Shown: piece after piece, positions 12,901 through 26,073 of the stretch
How positions within the stretch are numbered: position 1 is the first letter of the stretch
Layout of the letters: each line of letters opens with the position of its first letter
Assembly (NCBI GenBank): GCA_016946835.1
Contig: JACVTC010000002.1
Coordinates: 2,806,001-2,870,000, forward strand
Length of the DNA stretch: 64,000 nt
From: Neocallimastix lanati (nom. inval.)
Taxonomy: Eukaryota > Neocallimastigomycota > Neocallimastigomycetes > Neocallimastigales > Neocallimastigaceae
Direction of reading: 5' to 3'
Made by a program: the position numbers and the translations under genes
The notes under the pieces: model-generated
The model's input: only the letters and a program-made list of their open reading frames with translations
Databases searched by the model: none
Told to the model about the DNA's origin: nothing

Positions 12901-14120
12901 TAATAATTTAGTTTTTTGATTAAAAAAGAAACTATAATTTTAATAAATTAATCATTTGATTTCAACTTATTAAATATTATAAAATAATACTAAATTGTTA
13001 GATTATCCTTCATAATTATTAAATTATTAAAACTTATTTAAAACTTTCCAATTTAATAATAAATAGTAAAATATATTAAAATAAAATAAAAAACAATAAT
13101 AATAATAATTAAATTACATTTATTATTTTTTTTAAAAGAAGAAAAAAAAAGTAATAGAATTCATGATTAACCTTTAACTTTTTAATAAGTTCTTTTTAAA
13201 TAATTTATTAAAAATATATATATATATAAATAAAAGTTTATAAAGAAAAATAAAATATTTTAATGATTAAAAATAGAAAAAAGGTTAAACATTTTTTGAA
13301 CTATTTTTCCTTGTAATTTTTTTAAAAATTGAAAAAAATTTATAGTCATATATAAATATATATAAATATAAAAAAAAACATTTCTTTTATACACCAATAA
13401 TTATTTTAACACCAATCAATTAAAGATGATTTAAATATACAGAAAGAAAAAATATATATATATATATTTTTTTAGTAATTTTAACCACCTTCAAATCATT
13501 GTTCTTTGTAACTTTTTATTATTTTTATTCGTTTATTATTTTTTCTGTTATTTATATACATATTAACTAATACACTTCAATAATAATTATTCCTATATTA
13601 TTTTAAAATTTTCTTCAGTTCTTCATTTCTTCATTTATTAGATTAAAATATTTATTTAATTTTATTATATATAATTTTTAGATCCATATAATCTATTCTC
13701 CTACTCTACAATAATATTTATATAATATTTATAGATAAATAATATTTTTAAAGTAAAATACTATTGGTTACTATAAATAATAGTTATTTTTAGTTTTTAG
13801 TTTTAATTATAATTTTCTAGATGTTGTTTTATAAATATAATTTTCTAGTTCAATCTTAAGTTTTAATTTATTATATTTGTATATTTCTATATTTTTATAT
13901 GATTATTTAATTATATGATTATTTAATTATTCATTCATTATATATTAAAGTTATTCTTTTAGAAGGACTAATCTATTTTTAAATTTATTTTTAAGAAATA
14001 TAGGTACATACTTTTTTTTTTTTTTCTTTTTAATAATTATTATTTTAAAAATATAAATAAAAAATACTTATACAATACACTTTATAATATACATAGTAAT
14101 ATTTTTTTTATACTTAAAAT

Positions 14121-14385
14121 AATTAATAAATTTTTTAAAAAAAAAAAAAAAATTAACAATAAAATTTTTAAAAAAAAAAATAAATTTTTTAAAAAAAAAA
14201 AAAAATAATTAATAAATTTTTTAAAAAAAAAAAAAAATTAACAATAAAATTTTTAAAAAAAAAAATAAATTTTTTAAAAAAAAAAAAAAAAATTAACAAT
14301 AAAATTTTTAAAAAAAAAAATAAATTTTTTAAAAAAAAAAAAAAAATTAACAATAAAATTTTTAAAAAAAAAAAAAATTAACAAA
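14121..14385. repeat. Tandem A/T block repeat
   Basis: Alternating blocks of AATTAACAATAAAATTTTT plus a poly-A run and AATAAATTTTTT plus a poly-A run, repeated about five times. It is non-coding. Confidence 0.8.
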
Positions 14386-15153
14386 TAAGAAAAAAAAAAT
14401 AATAAAAATATTAAATTTTGAAATCTATTAAAAATAGATATTTAAAAAATTTAAATAGTACAAATAATTTTAATATACAATAATATAGTTTTTATATTTT
14501 TAAAATTTTATATTGTTATATAATTAATATTTTTATATTTTTAAATACTTTACTTTTGCTGTATTTCTTTCTTATTGTATAATTTTCTTTTTAATTTTAT
14601 TTTCTTATTAAATGCTAAATAATTTTCTTTTTTTTTTGTATTTTCCTTTTTTTTTTTATTATTATTTTATATTAATTATTAATTATTAATTATTAATTTG
14701 GTACTTCAAAAAAAAATGAATATTTGGTAAAATAACATTTATATAGTGATTGAATATATAGAAAGTAACATAATTAAATAAAAATATATATATAAAAATA
14801 TATATATACATATATAAAGAATATAATAATTTTTTAAACTTTATAAAAAATTGGTTGAAACCATAAACTTTTTTTTTTTTTTTTTTTTAATAAAATTATT
14901 AACAATTATATCAAAAATAATTATTCATAAAAAAAAAAATAAAAAATAATTTCAACTTTTTTTTAATATCATCTACATTATATATATCCATTTTTAAACA
15001 TATTTTTATAATGAAAGTATTTTTCTGTAAAACTATTGAAATTAACAATTAATAACAATGATATAATTTTATTATTAACAGTAGTTAACCAGGATATTTT
15101 AACTCAAAAGCATTTGAAATATGAAGTTAATATTGATGAGTATTTTTTTTAAA

Positions 15154-15185
<32 letters not shown>

Positions 15186-15407
15186 TAATAATAATGTGGG
15201 ACAACGTCGATCCAAGGAAAAAAAAATTATTGGAAAATTCATAATAAAAAGGTTTAATTATACTTAAGATTTATTATTATCGTTTTTTTTTTTTTCTTAT
15301 AAAATAACTTTCATAAAAAAAAGCAACTTTTTGATTGGGTCTTTTATTTTATTTTATTTTATTTTCAACTTTATACATTTATTATTTTAATATTTAATTT
15401 TACAAAA

Positions 15408-15440
<33 letters not shown>

Positions 15441-15919
15441 ATCAATTCATATCAAATGAATTTTTTTTTTTTTATTAATTATTATTATTATTAAAAATAA
15501 CTTTTATTATCTTTTATCTTTTATCTTTTAATATAAAATTTTTTTTAATAATTATTAATAATAATTTTTTTTTTAATCATTTTACTTTTTTTTTATATAA
15601 AGATTTTTTTTTATTTATTATTAATTTACTTATTTAGTTATTCATAATAATATATTTCTTAAAAATAAACTAATATATATATTTATATATATTTAATTTA
15701 TTTTTTATATTATTTTATTATTTATTTATTATTTAAATAAATGAATAATAAAATAATATATTATTAATAATAATAGAAAAAAAAATTTTTTTTTTATTTT
15801 ATTTATTATTATTTTGATGGAATAATAATAAAAAAAGAACTTTCTTTTTTTCTATTATTTATACATGTTATGGAAAAAAAAATTTCATTGTTATCAAAAC
15901 AATTTTTTTTCTAATATAA

Positions 15920-15955
<36 letters not shown>

Positions 15956-16062
15956 TTTATTTTTTTTTAATTATACGTTGTAGTTATTTCATATTATTTT
16001 TCCAATTGTCTTTATTAAATGTTGATTAGATTCCCATTAATATATTTTGTTTTCATGAATGA

Positions 16063-16725
16063 TTACTTCCTAATTACAACCTTCTTCTTACAAGTATGTG
16101 GACAGTTTATAGCCATACTTGGATTAGCATCGCAATCCACACAATCTATACATTGAATACAATTTACTGGTTTAATTGGTATTGGTCTAATAATTGGTTC
16201 AGGATTAAATGGTTTTGGAACATAGGGTTTTGGATTTGGACGCTTATATCTTTTACATGTACTTGGGCAATGAATAGCCATTTCAGGATTTTTTTCACAA
16301 TCAACACATTCCACACATGCCATACAAAATACTGGTCCAGCAATTGGTTCTGGTTCAATTGGTTCTGGTTCAATTGGTTCAGTTTCAATTGGTTCTGGTT
16401 CAACTGGTTCTGGTTCAACTGGTTCTGGTTCAACTGGTTCGGTTTCAGCTGGTTCAGAATCAAATGGTACAAAAGTATAAGGTTTTGGATCTGGACGTCT
16501 ATATCTTATACATGTACTTGGGCAATGAATAGCCATTTCAGGATTTTTTTCACAGTCAACACATTCCACACATGCTATACAAAATACTGGTCCAGTTGGT
16601 TTTGGTTCAACTGGTTCTGGAGTATATGGTTCTGGAATTGGATGCTTATAATTAATAGGGGAAGCATGTATAGCATCAAAATTTAATAAAGATACTGCCA
16701 ATAATACAAATTTTACGAATTTCAT
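16063..16725 (-). CDS. Secreted cysteine-rich repeat protein with Pro-Glu linkers
   Basis: A 220-residue protein with a classic signal peptide (MKFVKFVLLAVSLLNFDAIHA). Three cysteine modules follow, each C-x2-C-x2-C-x2-C-x9-C-x3-C. Modules 1 and 2 share the core CVECVDCEKNPEMAIHCPST, and module 3 has CIDCVDCDANPSMAINCPHT. Modules 1 and 2 are separated by a Pro-Glu repeat linker (EPVEPEPVEPEPIE type). The NPxMAxxCPxTC half resembles the end of ShKT-like cysteine modules, but the first half does not match, so this is only a hint. It is not the fungal dockerin (CBM10) pattern. It is likely exported and disulfide-bonded, with a surface, wall or adhesion role as guess only. The near-identity of modules 1 and 2 points to recent internal duplication. 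Confidence 0.85.
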   Translation of the reverse strand: MKFVKFVLLAVSLLNFDAIHASPINYKHPIPEPYTPEPVEPKPTGPVFCIACVECVDCEKNPEMAIHCPSTCIRYRRPDPKPYTFVPFDSEPAETEPVEPEPVEPEPVEPEPIETEPIEPEPIEPEPIAGPVFCMACVECVDCEKNPEMAIHCPSTCKRYKRPNPKPYVPKPFNPEPIIRPIPIKPVNCIQCIDCVDCDANPSMAINCPHTCKKKVVIRK

Positions 16726-17150
16726 TTTTTTATATTATTATTATAAAAAAAAGTATATATTGTTTTAGACAGTTTTAAAAAATTTATATTATTGTCTGTA
16801 AAAATTAATTTGTATATATAATTATATAAAATAAAATAATTGAAGTTAGTAATACTTTTTATTTTCTTTTCTTTTTTATTTTTTTTTTTAAAAAAAAAAA
16901 AAAAAAGCTTTATTTAAATTAGATTTTATGTACAAATAATAAATAACTAAATAATTATTATATTAATGTAATTATTTTATTCATTGATTATTCAATGAAA
17001 TCTTTGAATTACCTAAATAATAAATTTATAATAATAAAAAAAAAAAGTATAATAATTAAAATATAATTAATTATTATAAAAAATTTTTAACGCTTAAAAA
17101 GAAAAAAATTTTTAAATAGGATAAAACAGATTTATTTATATATTTAAAAA

Positions 17151-17194
<44 letters not shown>

Positions 17195-18566
17195 TACTTA
17201 AAAAAGTAATAATTATTTATAATAAAATTAATTATTCATAATTTATTTTTTAGTTTACAGTCAAAATAAAAATTATGATATTATTAATAATTTAAATTTA
17301 AAAAGATTTAATTCTTTACTAAAATTATAATAAATAAGGTTTAAAACTTTTGTAGATTGATTTTAACTTTTTGGAATAATAGTAATTATGAGTAATATAA
17401 AATTGACAAAAAAGGATAAATAAATAATAGATTTTTTACACTTGAAAAAAAAGAATAGTAAAAGGAAAAAACTTATAATTTGACCATAAAATTGATAATG
17501 ATGTGATAATAATATGATTATGATTATGATTATATGATAACAACTTAATTTTATATATGATACTTCTTTATGGGTTGAATAACATAAACATTTTTGTTTT
17601 AATAAATTTGATATTAAATTGTATATAATTAAATGTATTTAAAAATAAGAAACAGGAATATTATTGGTGTATATAATTTATAAAATAATTAAAATATTAT
17701 TGATAATATTAATTATAACTTTTTGGTTTATTATTTATTTTGTATTTAAAGTTAAAAAGTAATTCTATGATAATTATATGATAATTAGAATAATAGTTTA
17801 TTAATAATTGATACTAATGAATAATAAATAATGTATAGCAATAATAATATTATTATTTATTATTACTATTAATATAAGAAGAATAACTGTTTTAATATAA
17901 GTGCATTTTTCTTTATTTATTATTATATAAATTTTATTATTTATACTAAGTCATCTATTCACAATTAATCAAACATTATTCTTCATATAGTCTTTTTCTT
18001 TTTTTAATAATAATAATATAGTCATAAATTTATTTTTCTGTTATAGAAAAATAATTATATTCTTTATATATTTTATATTTATATATATATATTTATATAT
18101 ATTCTTTTTTTCATTGCCATCATTTTTACATTCATAGTTTAAAAATATTATATTAAAGGAAACATAAATTTTCAATTTTTACTAAAAAAAAAAAACTGAA
18201 CATTTTTACATTTTAATTATAATTTTTTTTTTTATTAAAAAATGATCAAGATAAAAATTTAAAATATTATTTAAATTAAAAATTTGACCAATATCAATAC
18301 TAAATAAAGATTTATTAATTTTTATTAAATTTTCACATATATTAATTAAATTAATTGTATACAATTATATATTCACGAGTCATAATCAGTATTATAATAA
18401 TATTTGGCTTTGATTTTTTATATCTTACTCTAATTATAAATTATATTATATCTTACATAAAAGTCAGGTGTATCAATTTAATCTGAATCTTATAATATTA
18501 ATAGCTAATATATAAATACCAATATGAATAATTAAATAATAAATAGCTTATTTATAGTTTATTTAT
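16726..18566. other. Intergenic, no gene seen
   Basis: AT-rich with TA and A runs and no credible ORF. The 150 bp next to 16725 would hold the promoter and 5' UTR of the cysteine-rich gene. Confidence 0.65.
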
Positions 18567-18777
18567 TGTTAGAATATGTGAATATGAGATTAATGTAATA
18601 AAATGTAATGTAATATAAATAATATATTAGCCACATTGTTATAAATAATGTATTAGCCACATTATATTAATATAAAAGAATTTAATTTAGAATAATTAAG
18701 TGCTAGTAACTCTTTATCACAAAAATATATTAATAAAGTTGGCATAATTATAAAACCTAAATTTTTAATTCTTAACA
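18567..18777 (+). repeat. 5' LTR
   Basis: Begins TGTTAG and ends CTTAACA. Compared with the 3' LTR it carries an extra tandem copy of a segment containing AATGTATTAGCCACATT. Confidence 0.92.
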
Positions 18778-19277
18778 GATTAAGAGTCTCATCGACTCTT
18801 AGAAAGGATTCTTTGGAATAGAAATCCTTAGCCGAATGTAATATTATGTCAAGGAAATAAATTGGAAACTAAAATTGTGATAAAAGTTGCTCATTATGTC
18901 AATCTTAGAAAAATAAATAAAATTGATTTCGAACATTTGAAATGATCAAGATTACAAAAAGAAACGCGTAAAAATTTAATATAGTTGATAAAAGAGAATC
19001 CCCAAGTAGAATAAAAGTAAATTAAAGCTCTAAACATATAGAAACATTAAATAAATAGAGATAAACAAGCTTAGGCATATATTAGTATAAATTATATTTC
19101 CTCATACAATACTGAGACTCTTAATGAAAATTATACTGAAAACATCAAAACATTAATTGATAATTAAATATCTTTTGAATATTATATAGCATATTTTATT
19201 AAAGAATAATTTATAAATACAATATTGATTCTTAAATGATGTAATACCCAAGAGGTTATCATACAATAAACAAATAG

Positions 19278-19390
19278 CGTAAATCCTAATGAGTAGCTAT
19301 AAACATAATTGAAATAGCGTAAATCCTAACGAGTAGCTATAAACATAATTAAATGGCGTAAAACCTAAAGAGTAGCCATAAATATAAACA
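19278..19390 (+). repeat. Three ~40-bp tandem repeats inside the LTR element
   Basis: The unit GCGTAAATCCTAAxGAGTAG followed by CTATAAACATAATT is repeated three times with point differences. A fourth, weaker echo (TATAAAACCATAAGAGTATCC) lies near 19410. It is non-coding. Confidence 0.8.
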
Positions 19391-19688
19391 TTTATATAAA
19401 GATAGGATTGGTATAAAACCATAAGAGTATCCAACCTACAATAAACATTAAGTTTGAATTATATTAAAGGTTTAAACGTTTAACCACAAAACGTAATAGT
19501 ATTTAATAATATAAATTTTTGAATAAAATAAATAAAAATATGCATTAAATGTTTAAAATTTCAATTAAGAAAATTTCATAAAAGAGAATAAAATTTCGTA
19601 AAAATTAAATTTTAGAATAATAGTAATTTACACATATTCACCTATAAACCGAATTTTATCTTTTAGAAAAACTAGGTTTAGGGGGGAA

Positions 19689-19894
19689 TGTTAGAATATG
19701 TGAATATGATGTTATAATATGTGAATATGAGATTAATGTAATAAAATGTAATGTAATATAAATAATGTATTAGCCACATTGTATTAATATAAAAGAATTT
19801 AATTTAGAATAATTAAGTGCTAGTAACTCTTTATCACAAAAATATATTAATAAAGTTGGCATAATTATAAAACCTAAATTTTTAATTCTTAACA
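19689..19894 (+). repeat. 3' LTR
   Basis: Starts directly after the polypurine tract. Its first ~23 bp (GTTAGAATATGTGAATATGA) are imperfectly duplicated in tandem, which the 5' LTR lacks. Confidence 0.92.
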
Positions 19895-19899
19895 TTTAT

Positions 19900-21837
19900 T
19901 ATATATATATTTATATTATTTATTTATTATTTTTTATTTATTATTATTTATTACATAAAAACATAAAATTTATTATGTAAAAAAAAAAGAAATAATAATA
20001 TTAAAATTAATAAAATATTTATAATTGTTATTTTTTACATCTAATAATTATAAAAAAAAAAAATAATATGCACATTAATGTTTTTTTTTTTTTTTTTTAT
20101 TAATTTGTACTATAATTAATACATAATTGATATATAAATGAAAAAAAAAAAATAACCGAAAGTTTATTCATATTCAATCCATATTCTTTTATTCTTTTAT
20201 TTGTTAATTAGAACTAATAGCAATAAAATTAGAATAAAAAAAATTAAAATAGAAATTAAAAAAAAAAAAAAAAAAAAAAAATTAAAAATGAATTAAAAAT
20301 GAAAAAAAAAAAAAAAAAAAACGAAAAAGAGAATTAAAAAATGAATGGTCATACATTTTTGAAATGTTTTTCCGACTATTAATATCTTATTTCTATTCAT
20401 CTATTTATTTATTATTTATTTATTTATTTATTATTTATTTATTATTTATTTATTTATTTATTTATTTTTTAATTTATGATTAATGATATATATTTATATT
20501 CAAAAAAAAAAAAAAAAAAATATTGGTTAATTTTCATAAAAATAATTATTATTAAACACTATTAAAATTTAATTTATTATAAAAAAAAAATAAATAAATT
20601 TAAATTTAAATTTAATAAAGTCTTTTTTAAAGATTACATATAATTCTATAAATATCATAAATAAAAAAAAAAATTCAAAATAAATAAATATATATATATT
20701 TAATATGAAAAAAAAATTAATTTTAAATAATATCATTTTATTATTAATTTGAATCATTATTAACAGAGTTTTATATAATTTTTAAAACGATTTTGAATAT
20801 AAATAATGTTTATATTAAACCGTTATTCATAATTCACAACAGGTTAATATAAATATTTAAAATAAATTTTAATTTATATTCAAGATTAGCGTAAAAAATT
20901 AAATATTTATGTATATTCATAGGTTATCATAATTAAATATTCATAGTTTAATATATATTCATTTTAACATTAATATTTAATATAGACACATTACTACATA
21001 TTCATAGGTTAACTTAAAATTTTAAATGCATATTTATACATTTGAATATTTAACCGTATAAATTTAAGAAATAACAAATAACAATTATATATATATATAT
21101 ATTAATTTATATTTATAAAATTAACACTAAAAATAATTTAAATTATAAAATATAGATTATTCTAATAATTAATCTAAATTAAAAAAAATAAAAAAATAAA
21201 AAAATAAAACATAAAAATACATATATTACTATTATTATTATTATTAGATACTAATTCATATTTGTAGGTTAATATGAAATACTAAAATTATAAATAAAAA
21301 TAAAATAAAAATAAAATATAATAAAAAAAAAAAACTTTTACCTGACATATTAAATGTAAAAATAAAATATTAAAAAAAAAAGTCTTGAATTACATATATC
21401 ATCTTAATAAAATATTTTATTATATTAAAAAATCATTATTCTTTTTAGTGAAAAAATAAAACAAAGAAAAATAACATATTAAAATTTTAAATATATTTAT
21501 ATATCAAAACAATAAAAAAAAAGTTTTACAGCTTTAAAGTATTTATTTATAACAGAAAAAGCGAATTTCTAAATATTTAATTAAACATTTCTGTTTATTT
21601 TATATCTATTTTTTTTTTTTTTTTTTTTTAATGTTGTCTCAAAATCATAATTATATAATTATTAAAAATTGGATACTCTCAATTTATCCAAAATAAATAT
21701 AAATATTTGATATTTTTTTTTTCTTTACGATTTAATTTTTTTTTTCTCTCCTCTAAAAAAATACTAAACTACAAAATTTTTTGTATATATATGTTTATGT
21801 CCATATATATATATATATTTTTTTTAATGAAAAGAGT

Positions 21838-21874
<37 letters not shown>

Positions 21875-22321
21875 ACTTTCAATTAATATATGATAAAAGT
21901 ACAATGTAACATAATTAAATTTATTAATTCAAAATATTTTATATACTAAATAGTAATAAATAATAGTATTATATTGAAAATTAAATATACTATTATTATT
22001 TTTTTTTCTTATTATATTTTGTTTTTTACAAAATGATATATGCAATTCAAGACTTTTTTTTTTTAATATTTTATTTTTACATTTAATATGTTAGGTTAAA
22101 GTTTTTTTATTCTGTTTTATTTTTATTTTATTTTTATTTTTTTTTATTTTTTATTTTTATTTTTATTTTTTATTTTTACTATTGACCTATATATAGGATT
22201 GAATTTATTAAATAATTTTGCTTTTTTTTTTTTTTTTCTATTTAATAAATAATTTATCTTATCTTCATTGTGAAACCAATTTGAGTTTATTGAAACAAAA
22301 AAAAAAAAATATGTAAAAGGA
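19900..22321. other. Intergenic, no gene seen
   Basis: AT-rich with poly-A/T and ATTT runs. Variants of a short motif near TATTCATAGGTTAA recur around 20845-21265. No credible ORF. Confidence 0.6.
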
Positions 22322-22758
22322 TGTTAAGAGTCAGGAATTTATGGTTTCTTATTATGTCAATTTTATTATTATATTTTATGATAAAGAGTTATTATTTCAA
22401 AATTGAAATGTTTTATATTAATACATTGTGACTTATACATTATTTATATTACAATACATTTAAAGCTTTTTTTCATATATTTTACATTTTACATATTCTA
22501 ATATTTCCCCTTAAACCTAGTTATTCTATAATGAATAAAATTGTTTTACTAATGAATATGTGTATATAAAATTATCCTATTTTATCATATTAACTTGATA
22601 TTATTAAACTATTAGTTATTTCTATTATAAATTAATCTTTATTTTTACATGAATAAATTAATTTTACATCATTTTAATTTCTTTAATTCGATTTAAATAT
22701 TGTTAAAATAATTTCTTAAATATATTTGTAATCCAATAATTTTCCCCTAAAACTAGGT
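22322..22758 (-). mobile_element. Degenerate relative of the TRIM-like element
   Basis: The minus strand of 22322-22503 aligns by eye to the LTR at 18567: start TATTAGAATATG, middle AACTCTTTATCA, end CTGACTCTTAACA. It is preceded on that strand by ACTAGGTTTAAGGGGAAA, matching the polypurine tract, and by about 60 bp matching the internal 3' region. A second polypurine-like block (CCTAGTTTTAGGGGAAAA) is at about 22740-22758. It is heavily diverged. Confidence 0.75.
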
Positions 22759-22824
22759 ATTTAATATTATTACACCATTAATATTAGTTTTATATATTAT
22801 CATTTATATGATGGGTTTATCTGT

Positions 22825-23345
22825 ATAATGAACATTTTCCCAGTAAAACTTTTGTATTTTTCCAAGGGAATTTATTCTTAGGTTTATGTAATGTTAATCT
22901 ACGTGCTTTTTTTTTTTTTTTTTCCTCCAGAAATAATTCTAAAGTAATGAAATTTCTTTGACTAAGGGAGAAATGGTACAAAAAAAAAAATTCTTTCCAC
23001 TTTTCTAAAGAAAAAAAAAAAAAAAAACATTGAATTATCACCTTTTTGCATAAAAAAACTAACTATAGGAAGTATAAATAATTTCTTGGACATATTGTAA
23101 ATAGTAGTACTGGAGGTCTTATTTTTAAATTTAAAACTCTAAAACAAATTTTGATTAAAGTAGTTTGAACCTTTATAATTTTCCTTTTGTTTGATCCAAG
23201 TAAGTAAATATAATAAAATAAAAAAAAAAAACGAACTATGAACAAAGGATACTAAGACATGAGTTTTAAAGTTAATAAAATAAATAAATAAATAAATAAA
23301 TAAAATTAGAACATTTCTAGAAAAGAACATTTCTATCGATTTCAA
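22825..23345 (-). mobile_element. LINE-like remnant, minus strand
   Basis: Minus-strand sequence at about 22895-22825 (TAGATTAACATTACATAAAC, then AATAAATTCCCTTGG and GGAAAATGTTCATTATACAG) matches the plus-strand LINE remnant at about 55795-55880. Upstream, several short broken minus-strand reading frames with A-run insertions continue to about 23345 but are not individually recognisable. Confidence 0.55.
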
Positions 23346-24079
23346 TTGATGAATTTCATGATGTACATCAAAAAAAAAAAAAAACGAATATGTAAATTAT
23401 ATTTTATTTTATTTTTTCTTAAAAAAAAAAAAAAAAAAAAAAAGATAGAATAATTATTTATAGTAATCAATGATTTAGTTCATGCTATTTGAATTGAAAT
23501 TTACTTATTACTTTTTTCTTCCTTTAATTTTTTTTTTCTTGACGTTATTTACAATTGTAATTAATAATAAGTTGCTTGGTATTAAGAGGATAATAAAACA
23601 TTGGTTACTTTAAGTTTAACCAGTATCTGAAACTTTCATATTTCTTCCAAATTTCATTAAAAATTGTAAATGAAATTTATTGACTAATTTCATCCATTGA
23701 CACTTATTATATTTAGATAGTATATTAGATAATATATTATTGTATATTTAACTTTTTCTATTATACTTTAGTTTTCTAATCCTTAATAAATACAAGTTCA
23801 TTAACTAATTTAATGAAATGATGAATGAAAACAAAAATTTATATTATATATATATATATATATATGTATACATTTATCATTTATATTCGTCTACTCTTAT
23901 TTATCTGATAAATCGTTTTGAAATGAGCTTGTCACTTATGAAGGTCAAAAATAGGATAGTTCTATCCTTCAGTATTAAAATACAGATTTGAAACTCCAGA
24001 AAAAGAAGAAAAGACTCAAAATAAAGAAAAGAAAAAAAAAAGAAAAGGAAAACAATATCGATAAGTATAGTCATTATTT

Positions 24080-25206
<1,127 letters not shown>

Positions 25207-26028
25207 TTTAATATATATATTTATATATATTACAATAATGATAAAGATATAACATTATTGATCTCATTGTTGTTATTATTATTACTCCCAAAATATCTTG
25301 TTTATACTTTTTTACCCAAATTAATTGATATTTTCTATAGATAAAAATTATACTTTTTATTATCAAAAAATATTTTTTTAAAAAAAAAGAGATTATATAA
25401 ATTAACGTTGTAGCTTTTTTTTTTTTTTTATTATATTTATAAATTATTATCTTTTTTTTTAATAAAAGTAACAAATAAAATTAAAATTAAAAATAAGAGC
25501 AAAATGGTGTGAATGAAATTAAAAATTAAACACTACTAAATTATAAAGTAAATTTTATATTTATTTTAAATAAACTTTATTTAAAAAATTTAAATGAAAA
25601 TACAATTTAAAAATAATTATCTTCAAATATTTATACCATTAGCAAAAAAAAAAAAATTAATACACATAATAAACATTCTACAAAAAAAAGTCATACTTAT
25701 ACCCGCTTAAAATATTTAATTTGCATATTCAAATATATATATTTTTTAAAATATTTTATTTATTATATTTTATTTTTATTTTTATTTTATTTTTTTTATT
25801 TTTATTTTTAATGTAAATATGTTTAATTATTATATATTTTCTATTAAATAATAATTTATGAAAAAGGTATTATTAATTTATTAATTATTTAGAAATTAAA
25901 ATTTAATAAATAATTAAAAAATAAATATACATTTTTTTTTTCTTCTTAAATTATAAAACTAATTAATAAATGAAACGAATAATTAATAATATTCAATACA
26001 CTTTTTTTTCAAATAAATAAAAAGTAAA

Positions 26029-26073
<45 letters not shown>

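Larger units (their letters stand above)
9820..16062. other. 6.2-kb gene-poor AT desert
   Basis: No gene supported on either strand. It contains ATTT-type runs (about 10900-11060), a long heptamer tract (12127-12900), an A/T block tandem array (14121-14385), AAT runs (about 15152-15195), and ATT and poly-A/T runs. Open frames here (for example 12016-12351) are translations of the heptamer repeat. Confidence 0.75.
18567..19894 (+). mobile_element. Non-autonomous LTR retroelement (TRIM-like), complete
   Basis: Two direct LTRs, 18567-18777 (211 bp) and 19689-19894 (206 bp), both begin TGTTAGAATATG and end TTCTTAACA. Together with the 5-bp flanking duplication TTTAT (18562-18566 and 19895-19899), this is the hallmark of LTR-element integration. 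The internal 911 bp carries no ORF. A polypurine tract (AGGTTTAGGGGGGAA, about 19674-19688) precedes the 3' LTR. Just after the 5' LTR an 8-bp perfect hairpin (18781-18801) sits where a primer-binding site is expected; no TGG-type site is seen. Orientation comes from the polypurine tract. It must be mobilised by proteins from another element. The LTRs differ mainly by short internal tandem duplications. Confidence 0.93.

Noticed and set aside
16063-16725. Fungal dockerin (CBM10) protein of a cellulosome
   Set aside because: The Cys spacing and absence of the usual Trp/Tyr/Gly pattern do not fit dockerin modules, and no enzyme domain is attached.
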